The notes under the pieces are model-generated. The model had not been told where the DNA came from, ran no database searches, and saw only the letters and a list, made by a program, of their open reading frames with translations. Shown here piece by piece: positions 1 through 8,884 of a stretch of DNA of 44,221 nt. Source of the DNA: an uncultured Pelagibacteraceae bacterium (GTDB lineage Bacteria; Pseudomonadota; Alphaproteobacteria; Pelagibacterales; Pelagibacteraceae); NCBI GenBank assembly GCA_902595535.1, contig CACJQI010000011.1, forward strand, positions 1-44,221, given 5' to 3'. Position 1 is the first letter of the stretch; each line of letters opens with the position of its first letter. A program made the translations under genes and the position numbers.

Positions 1-144
1 AGAGCCTTGGGTCAAATTGAAATTTTTTTTAGTTATTTGTCCTCAAAATATTTATTTAAAGAAAAACCAAAATTCAGTGAGATTTTAGGAATTATAATAT
101 TTGTAAGCGGAGTTATGTTAATGTTGATTACTAAAGTAGATTAA
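1..144 (+). CDS. DMT/EamA-family transporter, C-terminal fragment (partial)
   Basis: The window opens inside a gene read in frame 1 and ending at TAA 142-144. The 47 visible residues begin RALGQIEIFFSYLSSKYLFK and end in a hydrophobic stretch followed by TKVD. A helix, a short charged loop with a KEK motif, and a final hydrophobic helix match the last two membrane segments of EamA/DMT (drug/metabolite transporter) proteins. These are inner-membrane exporters or permeases of about 280-300 residues. The substrate cannot be inferred. The stop codon overlaps the stop of the convergent SHOCT gene by 4 bp (TTAA). Confidence 0.65.
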   Translation, partial: RALGQIEIFFSYLSSKYLFKEKPKFSEILGIIIFVSGVMLMLITKVD

Positions 145-407
145 TTATTTAATAATTTATTTTTAGCTTTATCAAACTCTTCTTGCGTTAGCACTCCACT
201 TTCACGAAGATCATTTAGTTTAGTTAGTTCATCACTTAAATTATTATCTTGTGATGTAAAATTTTCATTGTCTTTAAATTGCTCTGCCTCTTTTTCGGCT
301 CTATTAGCTTCTTTTGATTTAAAACCATTCATAATGGCCATACCACCCAAATATAAAACATACACCATAATAGGAATAACTAGTGCAAAAAAAATTATTT
401 TTTCCAT
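141..407 (-). CDS. Small membrane-anchored SHOCT-domain protein
   Basis: An 88-residue protein with one N-terminal hydrophobic segment (about residues 3-27), a charged linker rich in K, E, N and D, and a C-terminal SHOCT-like motif. The motif (about residues 58-87) reads LNDLRESGVLTQEEFDKAK. SHOCT domains are short C-terminal helices found on many unrelated membrane proteins and thought to mediate oligomerisation; no enzymatic role is implied. It lies 3 bp downstream of the 67-residue membrane protein gene on the same strand, so the two are probably co-transcribed. Function unknown. Confidence 0.75.
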   Translation of the reverse strand: MEKIIFFALVIPIMVYVLYLGGMAIMNGFKSKEANRAEKEAEQFKDNENFTSQDNNLSDELTKLNDLRESGVLTQEEFDKAKNKLLNN

Positions 408-410
408 AAA

Positions 411-614
411 TTAATCTTCATCTTCCTCTCTCCATTTCTTCTCATACATCAGATATGCGGCATATATTACTGAAATCACTCCTACTATCATACCATAATC
501 AAATCCTGTTTGCATATCATGTAAATACCACCCCAATTGAGTTGCACCAATAGGCGGAACTGTAAGTAATAAAAATATTATTCCAATTCTGTATGGATAT
601 TTAGGTTTCTTCAT
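411..614 (-). CDS. Small two-helix membrane protein of unknown function
   Basis: A 67-residue protein with a basic N-terminus (MKKPKYPYR), a hydrophobic segment at about residues 10-30, a short loop (YLHDMQTGFD), a second hydrophobic segment at about 38-57, and a highly charged tail (KKWREEDED). The charge distribution suggests a small inner-membrane protein with both ends in the cytoplasm. I do not recognise the family. It sits between folD and the SHOCT gene on the minus strand with tight spacing. Intact frame, a clear ATG and coding-like composition support a real gene. Confidence 0.65.
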   Translation of the reverse strand: MKKPKYPYRIGIIFLLLTVPPIGATQLGWYLHDMQTGFDYGMIVGVISVIYAAYLMYEKKWREEDED

Positions 615-651
615 AACCTAATTTAACAGATTTAATCAGCAGATTTAATTA

Positions 652-1497
652 TTAAATTTGCGATCTTTTGAAACACTCAATAGTATTTTTCAGCAAACAA
701 GCAATTGTCATTGGACCTACACCTCCTGGAACTGGAGTTAAAGCTTTAGCATTTTTTGAAACCTCATCAAAATCTACGTCTCCAACAATTCCTTTATCGG
801 TTTTATTTATACCAACATCAATTACGATTGTGTCTTTTTTCACCCAGTCACCCTTAACAAGCTCTGGAATACCTACCGCTGCAACTATAATGTCTGCCTC
901 TAAACACTCTGCCTTTAAATCTTTTGTTTTCGAATGAGTAATTGTAACTGTACAATTTTCTTTAAGTAAAAGTTGAGTCATTGGTTTCCCGTTCAAATTT
1001 GATCTTCCAACTACAACGGCTTTCTTGCCACTTAAGTTTGGTTCAATCTTTTTTATCAATAAATAACATCCAAGTGGAGTACAAGGAACAGAACTTTCAT
1101 AACCAGAAGATAAATTTCCAACATTCATAGGATGAAAACCATCTACATCTTTTGATGGAACAATTTTTTCTATAACTTTTTGTTTATCAATATGTTTTGG
1201 AAGTGGAAGTTGAACTAAAATACCAGAAACGCTATCATTATTGTTTAGCTCTTCAATTTTTTCTAAAACTGTTTCTTCTTGAACAGTATCAGGATATTTA
1301 ATAACCTCAGATTTTAAACCTACTTCGTTTGCTGATTTTTCTTTATTCCGAACATAAATTTGACTTGGGGTCATATCCCCAATCAAAATTACAGTTAATC
1401 CAGGTACTTTATTATATTTAGTTTTTAAATCAGTTACTTCTTTTTTTAATTCTTCTCTAAGTTCTGCTGCTGCTTTTTTTCCATCAATTAAAATCAT
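652..1497 (-). CDS. folD: Bifunctional methylenetetrahydrofolate dehydrogenase / cyclohydrolase
   Basis: FolD interconverts 5,10-methylene-THF, 5,10-methenyl-THF and 10-formyl-THF in the cytoplasm, using NADP. It feeds one-carbon units to purine synthesis (purH is in this window) and formyl-Met. The 281-residue length is normal. Visible motifs are the catalytic Y48-xxx-K52 pair (YVRNK), Q96 in GILVQLPLP, D119 in KDVDGFH, the nucleotide-binding GRSNLNGKP at 164-172, and PGGVGPMT at 257-264. The ATG at 1497 gives the standard N-terminus. The YggT gene lies 9 bp upstream on the same strand, so folD may be the distal gene of the mscS-yggT run. Confidence 0.97.
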   Translation of the reverse strand: MILIDGKKAAAELREELKKEVTDLKTKYNKVPGLTVILIGDMTPSQIYVRNKEKSANEVGLKSEVIKYPDTVQEETVLEKIEELNNNDSVSGILVQLPLPKHIDKQKVIEKIVPSKDVDGFHPMNVGNLSSGYESSVPCTPLGCYLLIKKIEPNLSGKKAVVVGRSNLNGKPMTQLLLKENCTVTITHSKTKDLKAECLEADIIVAAVGIPELVKGDWVKKDTIVIDVGINKTDKGIVGDVDFDEVSKNAKALTPVPGGVGPMTIACLLKNTIECFKRSQI

Positions 1498-1506
1498 GTT
1501 TATTCC

Positions 1507-1797
1507 TTAAAAAATCATTGGTGCAATGTAAAGCTTCATACACATTTCGATAAACCAAATCAATAAAAGAAGAATTATTGGAGATATATCAAGAGAGCCT
1601 AAATTAGGCAAAAAACGTCTTATTCTGATCAAAATAGGGTCTGTTAATCTATATGTAAGTTCTAAAATTGAATAAACAAATCTATTTTGTGTATTTAAAA
1701 CATTAAAGGCTATTAACCAACTTATTATAACATTTGCAATAACCACATAATAATAAAGTTTTAAAACTTGTAAAACTAAATAAAAAATTGCGATCAT
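1507..1797 (-). CDS. YggT-family membrane protein
   Basis: A 96-residue integral membrane protein with two hydrophobic blocks (about residues 4-30 and 70-92) joined by the YggT signature LTDPILIRIRRFLPNLGSLD. YggT proteins are widespread small inner-membrane proteins linked by genetics to osmotic tolerance or cell division, with no agreed biochemical activity. The start overlaps the end of the MscS-type channel gene by 4 bp (ATGA type), which implies translational coupling. An osmotic-stress role for the pair is an inference from context. Confidence 0.88.
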   Translation of the reverse strand: MIAIFYLVLQVLKLYYYVVIANVIISWLIAFNVLNTQNRFVYSILELTYRLTDPILIRIRRFLPNLGSLDISPIILLLLIWFIEMCMKLYIAPMIF

Positions 1798-2879
1798 TTT
1801 TTTTCGACATAGATCGATTGACTTGGAAAGGCAAAAGCAGCTTTATTATTTTCTACAATTTGCTTAATTTCAATAGCAAGCCTCTCTTTAACCGAAAGCA
1901 TTTCATTCCAACTATTAGTTTTTGTAAAACAACGAACGTACATATCAATTGAACTATCAGAAAATTTATCAATTCTAACAGCCACTCCAATATTTACATC
2001 AAAGTCTTCATTGTTATTTATATATCTCTCAATTTCATTTCTAATAGTTTTTAACTGGTCTACTGTTGTGTCGTATTGCAGAGTAATAATCCAACTTATT
2101 AACCAATTAGAAGTTTCGCTTACATTAACAACAGCATTTTCAGCAAATTGAAAATTTGGAATAATTGCAAGTGATTTATCAAATTTCCTTATTGTGGTTG
2201 ATCTAAAACCGATTTTCTCAACAATACCCTCTATAATTCCTTCTACAGCAATCCAGTCACCTATTTTAAATCTTTTTTCAACTAGTACTAAAATTCCAGA
2301 GATTAAATTTTTAAATAAATCTTGTGCACCCAACGCAACAGCAACACCAAACAATCCTAGTCCAGCGATAATTGGACCGATTTTTATTCCCCACAATTCA
2401 AGTACAGCAGCAAGCCCTAAAATAAAAATTAGAATTTTCAGGGATTTAATAATCCATCCAATTAACTCTCTTGTTAAAAGTTTATCTAATCCACTTAAAA
2501 TATAAGAAATTGGTTCAATGATTTGATGAATTACCCAAAAAATTAAAATTGTGATTAAAGTTCTATTGATATTATCTATAAATTCACGGCTTTCGATAGA
2601 AAATGTCATATAATAACTGGCAATAAAAAAACCAAGAACTATTGGCAAAAATCTTGCTGGACCTTCTAAAGCACGAACAAAAGTATCGTCTAATTTATTA
2701 GTAGTTCTCTTAGAAATTATCTCTAGTTTTTTTATAATAAGCTTACTTATTAAACCTCTGAAAATTAAGAAAATAAAAAAAATTCCAATTCCAATTAATA
2801 TTTGAAAAAAATCAACACCTAGAATTCCTTTATTCCAGACTGATAAAAATATATCTGAAAAATTATTTATTATTTCCAT
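1794..2879 (-). CDS. MscS-family mechanosensitive ion channel
   Basis: A 361-residue small-conductance mechanosensitive channel homologue that would release solutes during hypo-osmotic shock. Hydrophobic helices lie at about 24-42, 76-92, 108-128 and 144-161, followed by a glycine/alanine-rich pore helix at about 168-186 (AGLGLFGVAVALGAQDLFKN). The beta domain begins with the family motif VEKRFKIGDWI (about 200-210) and the soluble C-terminal domain extends to the end. It has more N-terminal helices than E. coli MscS, which is common in this superfamily. HemD ends the next gene upstream, 2 bp before this start. Confidence 0.92.
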   Translation of the reverse strand: MEIINNFSDIFLSVWNKGILGVDFFQILIGIGIFFIFLIFRGLISKLIIKKLEIISKRTTNKLDDTFVRALEGPARFLPIVLGFFIASYYMTFSIESREFIDNINRTLITILIFWVIHQIIEPISYILSGLDKLLTRELIGWIIKSLKILIFILGLAAVLELWGIKIGPIIAGLGLFGVAVALGAQDLFKNLISGILVLVEKRFKIGDWIAVEGIIEGIVEKIGFRSTTIRKFDKSLAIIPNFQFAENAVVNVSETSNWLISWIITLQYDTTVDQLKTIRNEIERYINNNEDFDVNIGVAVRIDKFSDSSIDMYVRCFTKTNSWNEMLSVKERLAIEIKQIVENNKAAFAFPSQSIYVEKK

Positions 2880-2881
2880 AG

Positions 2882-3580
2882 CTAAATTTTATATAACAAA
2901 AACTCCTCTTCTCCAGGATTAAAAAGAAAAATCTTCTTCCATTTAATTTCATTCAATATTGATGAGGTTTTTTCACCAATACACATTAAATTTGTATTCA
3001 TCCATAAGCTTTCTAATTGCTGTAACTTAATATAATTTAAGAAGCTTGCGGCACTATTTTGAGAATAAACATAAACAATATCAGGCATTTTTTGCTTTAA
3101 TTCCTTAACAAATTCCTCATTAAAATTTTTATTATGCGAAGTTCTATAATTTACAATTCTTTTTACATTGTAACCTACTTTCGACAATTGTTGATCAAGA
3201 TCTGTAGAAACTGTTTCACCACTTATATAAATCAAGCTTCCATATTTTTTATCAAAATTTTGTAAAATTAATTCTTTTAAATTTTCAACGTTACCTTCGG
3301 CGGCAATCACATTCTGAAATCCATTATTTCTAGCTGTTTTTTCGGTAGCTTCTCCTACGCAAAAACATAAAATTTTTTTATCAATATTTTTTAGATCTAA
3401 AAATTTAATAGCATTAGCGCTTGTAAATATAATACCTCCAAAACTTGGGAAGTTTACTAGGTCATAATTTACTTTTTCAACAATTAGCAAAGGTAGATGT
3501 GATACTTGATGACCTAAAGATTTAAATTTTAATATCATTTCTGAACAATCTTCTAACGGTCTTGTTAATAAAATATGCAT
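2882..3580 (-). CDS. hemD: Uroporphyrinogen-III synthase
   Basis: HemD cyclises hydroxymethylbilane with inversion of ring D to give uroporphyrinogen III. The protein has 232 residues, usual for the family. HemD is poorly conserved, so the call rests on the N-terminal ILLTRPLEDCSEM, the mid-protein FTSANAIKFL motif, VYVYSQNSAASFLNYI, the C-terminal MCIGEKTSSIL, and position directly behind hemC with a 1-bp gap. The two genes form a haem-biosynthesis pair whose later partners (hemE, hemH, hemG) lie near the origin in the same window. Confidence 0.93.
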   Translation of the reverse strand: MHILLTRPLEDCSEMILKFKSLGHQVSHLPLLIVEKVNYDLVNFPSFGGIIFTSANAIKFLDLKNIDKKILCFCVGEATEKTARNNGFQNVIAAEGNVENLKELILQNFDKKYGSLIYISGETVSTDLDQQLSKVGYNVKRIVNYRTSHNKNFNEEFVKELKQKMPDIVYVYSQNSAASFLNYIKLQQLESLWMNTNLMCIGEKTSSILNEIKWKKIFLFNPGEEEFLLYKI

Positions 3581-3581
3581 A

Positions 3582-4499
3582 TTATCTTTTATAAGAATTA
3601 TTTGATTTTATTTTCAATATTTCACCAAGTTCTTTACCTAGTTCCCTTGCATTATTCATTTTTGATGATTTTTTTTCAAAGAATCTTTGTTTTCCATCTA
3701 AAGAAAAAAGTTCGGCTTGGAGAGTAATTTGATCTCCTTCAATAGTAGCATGTGCTCCAACAGCTGTTTCACAATCGCCCTCTAAAACTTTTAAAACATT
3801 TCTCTCAGCATGAGCTCTTAAAGAAGTTTCTATATCATTAATTCCATCTAAAATGGAGATAATTTCAATATCGTTATTACGACACTGGAGAGCGATAATA
3901 CCTTGTCCTGCACTTGGAATTATTTCTTCTATTGAAAATATTTCTGTAATTTTATCCTCGATATCTAGAGCCTCAATTCCTGCATAAGATAATATTATAG
4001 CATCATATAAACCATCATTAAGCTTTTTAATTCTTGTATCCACATTACCTCTAATAAGTTTACAATTAAGATCCGATCTAATTTTTTTTATCTGAAATTC
4101 TCTTCTATAAGATGAAGTTCCTATTAATGAATTAATTTTTAATTCGTTAAGTTTTTTTCCATTTTGTGTGATTAAAATTTCTCTTGGATCGTTTCTTTTT
4201 AGAAACGTATTGGTTCTTAAACCAACTGTCTCAATTGCTGGCGTATCTTTGAGCGCATGAACAGCTATATCAATTTTTTTATCTTGCAGTTCTTTTTCTA
4301 TATTCGTTGAAAATAGACCTTTTCCACCCACTTCAGATAATCTCATATCCTGAACTTGATCACCTTTTGTGGTTATTTCTTTAATAATAATGTCTTCGCC
4401 TTTTATATTTGTGTTTTTTATAATTTTATCTTTAGCTTTTTGTGCATAAATTAAAGCCAACTTACTTCCTCTTGAGCCAATGGTTATTTTTTTATTCAT
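3582..4499 (-). CDS. hemC: Porphobilinogen deaminase (hydroxymethylbilane synthase)
   Basis: HemC joins four porphobilinogen molecules into hydroxymethylbilane. The 305-residue protein shows all main signatures: the N-terminal IGSRGSKLAL, the VGGKGLFSTNIEKEL loop, HALKD with catalytic D85, GTSSYRRE at about 127-134, RGNVDTR at about 150-156, and the dipyrromethane cofactor cysteine C243 in LEGDCETAVGAH. It is first in the hemC-hemD pair and is transcribed away from tsaD across a 56-bp divergent gap. Confidence 0.97.
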   Translation of the reverse strand: MNKKITIGSRGSKLALIYAQKAKDKIIKNTNIKGEDIIIKEITTKGDQVQDMRLSEVGGKGLFSTNIEKELQDKKIDIAVHALKDTPAIETVGLRTNTFLKRNDPREILITQNGKKLNELKINSLIGTSSYRREFQIKKIRSDLNCKLIRGNVDTRIKKLNDGLYDAIILSYAGIEALDIEDKITEIFSIEEIIPSAGQGIIALQCRNNDIEIISILDGINDIETSLRAHAERNVLKVLEGDCETAVGAHATIEGDQITLQAELFSLDGKQRFFEKKSSKMNNARELGKELGEILKIKSNNSYKR

Positions 4500-4555
4500 A
4501 AATAAATTTATTTCTTACTTGTATTGAGATTGTACAATTAATAAAAACTATTTGA

Positions 4556-5629
4556 ATGAGTAAAAAACCCTTAATTTTAGGAATAGAGTCGAGTTGTGAT
4601 GAAACGGCTGCATCTTTAATTACTGAAAATGACCAAGGAATTCCAATAGTTTTATCAAATATCATTTCTAGCCAAGTTGAGGTCCATAAAGAATTTGGGG
4701 GCGTGGTCCCAGAACTTGCGGCTCGATCACATATAGAAAAGATAGATTGGATTGTTCAAAAAGCAATTGATGATAGTGGAAGACAAATTGAAGAAATTGA
4801 TGCTGTAGCTTCAACAGCTGGTCCAGGGCTAATAGTTTGTTTATCAGTTGGTTTAAGTTTTGGAAAAGCTTTTGCTAGTGCATTAAATAAACCCTTCATT
4901 GCGGTCAATCATCTAGAAGGTCATGCATTAAGTCCAAAACTTAATTCAAAATTAAACTATCCATACTTGCTTTTATTAATTTCTGGCGGTCACTCACAAT
5001 TTTTAAATGTTCAAGATTTAGGAAAATACAAAAGATTAGGGACGACTATTGATGATGCTCTTGGCGAAGCATTTGACAAAACTGCAAAACTTTTGGGAGT
5101 TGAGTTTCCAGGTGGACCTCAAATAGAAATCATGGCTGAAAAAGGTGATTCAAATAAATATAAATTACCAAAACCAATTTTAAATAAAGGAGGTTGTAAC
5201 TTATCTTTTGCAGGACTTAAAACTGCAATTTTAAGAATTACAAAACAAATTAAAACTAATCAAGAAAAATTTGACCTTGCAGCCTCTTTTCAAAAAACAG
5301 TTGAAGAAATATTGAATAAAAAAACTAAAATTGCCTTTAGTGAATTTGAAAAACAAAATGATTTAAAAGATAAAATATTTGTAGTAGCGGGAGGTGTTGC
5401 AGCTAATAAAAAAATTAGAACTATGTTAATTAATTTATGTAATGAAAATAATTATACCAATATATTCCCCCCCATTGAATTATGTAGTGACAACGCAGCA
5501 ATGATTGCAATGGTTGGATTAGAGAAATTCAAATTAAAACAATTTAGTGATTTAGATCATCCAGCAAAACCAAGATGGCCACTAGATGAAAAAGCAGTAT
5601 TTCTTAAAGGTGCAGGAGTTAAACTTTAA
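4556..5629 (+). CDS. tsaD: tRNA N6-threonylcarbamoyladenosine transferase
   Basis: TsaD transfers the threonylcarbamoyl group onto A37 of tRNAs that read ANN codons, working with TsaB, TsaE and TsaC. The 357-residue sequence carries the ASKHA-fold N-terminus LGIESSCDETAAS, the metal-binding HLEGH motif (H119, H123), LISGGHSQ, the GGPQIE region, VAGGVAANKKIR (about 277-288), and D312 in ELCSDNAAM. The reading frame is intact through a run of seven C at 5467-5473. Divergent hemC on one side and tsaD on the other is a common alphaproteobacterial arrangement. Confidence 0.97.
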   Translation: MSKKPLILGIESSCDETAASLITENDQGIPIVLSNIISSQVEVHKEFGGVVPELAARSHIEKIDWIVQKAIDDSGRQIEEIDAVASTAGPGLIVCLSVGLSFGKAFASALNKPFIAVNHLEGHALSPKLNSKLNYPYLLLLISGGHSQFLNVQDLGKYKRLGTTIDDALGEAFDKTAKLLGVEFPGGPQIEIMAEKGDSNKYKLPKPILNKGGCNLSFAGLKTAILRITKQIKTNQEKFDLAASFQKTVEEILNKKTKIAFSEFEKQNDLKDKIFVVAGGVAANKKIRTMLINLCNENNYTNIFPPIELCSDNAAMIAMVGLEKFKLKQFSDLDHPAKPRWPLDEKAVFLKGAGVKL

Positions 5630-5649
5630 TTTAAGTTAAAATATATTTT

Positions 5650-6417
5650 ATGATAAATTATTTAATTAAAATTCCATTTTTAAAACGTTTAATTCCATCA
5701 ATTAGTATTAGAATTCTTAATAAATTAAAAAAGAATAGAGGATTTTTTAAAGTAGATGATACTATAATGTTTTTAGATTTTCTAGACTCAACAGATAGAC
5801 AAATAATACTTCATCAAAAATATGAAATAGAAGAAATTTCAATATTAAAAGAATTAATTAAAAAGTATTCTGTGATGTATTTTTTTGATATAGGAGCCAA
5901 CTGTGGATATTATTCAATTATACTTGCAAAAAAATTTAAAGATTTAAAGATTTTTGCATTTGAGCCAAATAATGACGCTTACGAAAAATTTCATAAAACA
6001 CTTAAGATTAATCCGGACTTTTCTAAAAGAATAAATTTACAAAATTATGGTTTGTCTGACAAAAATTCAAAACTAACAATGAGATCAATAATTAAATATG
6101 GTTATGCCCAAACAGGTGGATCAACAGTAAATAATGATTATCAAGCAAATTATAAAGCCCAAAAAGCTTTATTTAAAATTGGTGACAGGGAGTTTGATAT
6201 AAAAAAATCTGTAATAGCATTAAAAATAGATGTTGAGGGTCATGAAATTAATGTTCTTAAAGGATTAAAAGAATTACTTAATAATAATAAATGTATAATA
6301 CAAGTTGAAATATTTAATAAAAATTTTGAGGTAGTTCACCAATTTTTAATTGATAATAAATTTTTGAAAATAACTAAGGTAAAACCTAGACCAGATTATT
6401 TTTACACAAATATTTAA
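5650..6417 (+). CDS. FkbM-family SAM-dependent methyltransferase
   Basis: A 255-residue protein with the FkbM methyltransferase layout. SAM motif I is FDIGANCGYYSIILAKKF (about residues 79-96), followed by the acidic FAFEPN loop, and the FkbM signature ALKIDVEGHEINVLKGLKEL lies near the C-terminus. FkbM enzymes O-methylate polyketides or cell-surface sugars; the substrate here is unknown. It sits 20 bp after tsaD and 4 bp before the EVE gene, so the three are probably one transcript. Its composition is especially rich in A/T and K/N/I, like the sulfotransferases, which fits a variable accessory gene. Confidence 0.88.
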   Translation: MINYLIKIPFLKRLIPSISIRILNKLKKNRGFFKVDDTIMFLDFLDSTDRQIILHQKYEIEEISILKELIKKYSVMYFFDIGANCGYYSIILAKKFKDLKIFAFEPNNDAYEKFHKTLKINPDFSKRINLQNYGLSDKNSKLTMRSIIKYGYAQTGGSTVNNDYQANYKAQKALFKIGDREFDIKKSVIALKIDVEGHEINVLKGLKELLNNNKCIIQVEIFNKNFEVVHQFLIDNKFLKITKVKPRPDYFYTNI

Positions 6418-6421
6418 AAAT

Positions 6422-6841
6422 ATGAAAAAATCTTATTGGTTGTTAAAATCGGAGCCTGATGTTTGGTCAATTAATCAACAAATAAAAGCAGGTTTAAAAG
6501 GTGCACCATGGGATGGGGTAAGAAATTATCAAGCAGCTAAAAATTTAAAAAATATGAAGAAAGGTGAACTTTGTTTTTTTTATCATTCAAATATTGGTAA
6601 AGAAATTGTTGGGATTGTAGAAGTAATTAAAGAAGCTTATTTAGATAAAACAGATAAATCTGGTCGTTTCGTTGCCGTGACTGTACGATTTAAAAAAAAA
6701 TTAGCCAATCCTGTTACTCTCGAAGAGATTAAAAAAAACAAGGAATTAAGCCATTTATCATTAATAAAACAAAGCAGATTATCTGTGATGCCTATAGACT
6801 CTAAAAGCTGGAAAATTTTAAATAACATGAGTAAACTTTGA
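6422..6841 (+). CDS. EVE-domain protein
   Basis: A 139-residue single-domain EVE (PUA-like) protein. It begins YWLLKSEPDVWSINQ and contains APWDGVRNYQAAKNLKNMKKGELCFFYHS, both hallmarks of the family. EVE domains bind modified bases in RNA or DNA, and stand-alone versions are widespread in alphaproteobacteria near tsaD. The molecular target of this one is unknown. It starts 4 bp after the FkbM gene and ends 15 bp before acs. Confidence 0.92.
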   Translation: MKKSYWLLKSEPDVWSINQQIKAGLKGAPWDGVRNYQAAKNLKNMKKGELCFFYHSNIGKEIVGIVEVIKEAYLDKTDKSGRFVAVTVRFKKKLANPVTLEEIKKNKELSHLSLIKQSRLSVMPIDSKSWKILNNMSKL

Positions 6842-6856
6842 TTATAAAATTATCTC

Positions 6857-8884
6857 ATGCCAACAAAAAAAAAGAAAAATACAAAAGCTAAAAAGAAAGT
6901 TACAAAAAAAGTAGCTAAAAAAACTAAGGTTAAAAAAAAGAAACCAAACACAGAATTGGTTATCAAAACTAAAAGTGAGTGGGTAAAAAATAGCTTAACA
7001 AATAAAAAACAATATCAAGATAAATACTTTAAATCAATTAAAAGCAACGATGAGTTTTGGAAAAAAGAGGGAAAAAGAATAACTTGGATAAAACCATACA
7101 AAAAAATTAAAGATGTTAAATTTAGCAATAAAGAAGTCAAAATTAAATGGTTTCATGATGGAACTTTAAATGCTTCAGCAAATTGTATTGATAGACATTT
7201 AAAAGATAAAAAAGATAAAACTGCAATAATCTGGGTTGGAGATAATCCAAAAGATAGTCAAAAAATTACATATAAAGAATTACATCAAAAAGTATCAAGA
7301 GCTGCTAATGGACTTAAAAAATTAGGTATAAAAAAAGGTGATCGAGTTACAATTTATTTAACAATGATACCTGAACTTGCTATCTTGATGCTTGCTTGTG
7401 TACGTATTGGAGCAGTTCATTCAATTATTTTTGGAGGCTTCTCAGCAGACTCTATTTCTGGAAGAGTGAATGATTGTAAATCTGAATATATAATTACAGC
7501 TGACGAAGGTGTTAGAGGAGGAAAAACAATTCCTTTAAAATACACAACTGATGAAGCCTTAGAAAATTGCCCTAATGTTAAAAAATGCATTATTGTTAAA
7601 AGAACTGGTAATTTTGTCTTATGGAATAATGATAGGGATGTTTGGTATCATGACTTAATTAAAGATGTTTCTCAACATTGTGAGCCAGAAGAAATGAATG
7701 CTGAAGATCCATTATTTATTTTATATACCTCTGGATCAACTGGAAAGCCTAAAGGAGTTTTGCACACAACAGGTGGTTACATGGTGTATGCTTCAATGAC
7801 TCATCAATACATCTTTAATTATAAACCAAAAGATATTTACTGGTGTACAGCTGATATAGGTTGGGTCACAGGACATAGCTACATAATTTATGGACCACTA
7901 GCTAATGGAGCAACCACGATTATGTTTGAAGGTATTCCAAATTATCCTGACACCTCAAGATGGTGGCAAATAATCGATAAATATAAAGTGAACACTTTTT
8001 ATACTGCTCCTACAGCTATAAGGGCTTTGATGCGTGAAGGAGATAAGCCCGTAAAAAAAACATCAAGAAAATCTCTAAAACTACTAGGAACTGTTGGAGA
8101 ACCAATTAATCCTGAGGCTTGGATGTGGTACTATAAAACGGTTGGAAATTCTAAATGTCCAATTGTTGATACTTGGTGGCAAACAGAAACAGGTGGTATA
8201 ATGATTTCTCCACAAACAGGCGCAATTCCTTTAAAGCCGGGTTCAGCTACAAAACCATTTTACGGAATTAAACCGATTTTAGTTGATAAAAATGGAAAAG
8301 AAATTAAAGGTTCTGGTGAAGGAAGACTTTGTATCGCTCAATCATGGCCAGGACAAATGAGAACGGTTTATGGAGACCATCAAAGATTTATTGATACATA
8401 TTTTTCTCAATTTAATGGAAAGTATTTTACAGGTGACGGATGTAGAAGGGATAAAGATGGATATTATTGGATTACTGGAAGAGTTGATGATGTAATTATA
8501 GTTTCAGGACACAATCTGGGTACTGCTGAAATTGAAAGTGCTTTTGTTGCACACCCAAAAGTGGCTGAAGCAGCTGTAGTTGGATATCCACATGATATAA
8601 AAGGAAACGGTTTATATTGTTACGTAACTTTAAATGCTGGTGAAAGAGAGACAGGTGATCTGGAAAGAGATCTTAAACTTTGGGTAAGAAAACAAATTGG
8701 ACCTTTGGCTACTCCTGATTTAATACATTTTACACCAGGACTTCCTAAAACTAGGTCAGGTAAAATAATGAGAAGAATTTTAAGAAAAATAGCTGCAAAC
8801 GAACACGAACAATTAGGTGATACAACAACTTTAGCAGATCCAAGTGTTGTAGAAAGTTTGGTTGATAATAGAAAAAATATTTAG
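6857..8884 (+). CDS. acs: Acetyl-CoA synthetase (AMP-forming) with lysine-rich N-terminal extension
   Basis: Acs activates acetate with ATP and CoA through acetyl-AMP, giving acetyl-CoA. The 675-residue protein has the ATP-binding [11 protein letters not shown] at 290-300, [14 protein letters not shown] and [14 protein letters not shown] motifs, and the catalytic, regulatory lysine K636 in TRSGKIMRR. Homology to usual Acs starts near residue 38 (TKSEWVKN), so about 37 residues are extra; residues 4-29 are almost entirely Lys with Ala, Thr and Val. An alternative TTG start at 6956 would remove most of this, but neither start has a clear Shine-Dalgarno. An acetate-type symporter is encoded about 1 kb downstream. 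Confidence 0.96.
   Translation: MPTKKKKNTKAKKKVTKKVAKKTKVKKKKPNTELVIKTKSEWVKNSLTNKKQYQDKYFKSIKSNDEFWKKEGKRITWIKPYKKIKDVKFSNKEVKIKWFHDGTLNASANCIDRHLKDKKDKTAIIWVGDNPKDSQKITYKELHQKVSRAANGLKKLGIKKGDRVTIYLTMIPELAILMLACVRIGAVHSIIFGGFSADSISGRVNDCKSEYIITADEGVRGGKTIPLKYTTDEALENCPNVKKCIIVKRTGNFVLWNNDRDVWYHDLIKDVSQHCEPEEMNAEDPLFILYTSGSTGKPKGVLHTTGGYMVYASMTHQYIFNYKPKDIYWCTADIGWVTGHSYIIYGPLANGATTIMFEGIPNYPDTSRWWQIIDKYKVNTFYTAPTAIRALMREGDKPVKKTSRKSLKLLGTVGEPINPEAWMWYYKTVGNSKCPIVDTWWQTETGGIMISPQTGAIPLKPGSATKPFYGIKPILVDKNGKEIKGSGEGRLCIAQSWPGQMRTVYGDHQRFIDTYFSQFNGKYFTGDGCRRDKDGYYWITGRVDDVIIVSGHNLGTAEIESAFVAHPKVAEAAVVGYPHDIKGNGLYCYVTLNAGERETGDLERDLKLWVRKQIGPLATPDLIHFTPGLPKTRSGKIMRRILRKIAANEHEQLGDTTTLADPSVVESLVDNRKNI

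Noticed and set aside
668..937. Open frame antisense to folD.
   Set aside because: Opposite a gene with full family motifs; its composition is that of a complementary-strand shadow and no start signal is seen.
5467..5473. Run of seven C in tsaD, suspected frameshift.
   Set aside because: The frame continues correctly into the conserved ELCSDNAAM motif, so no frameshift is present.
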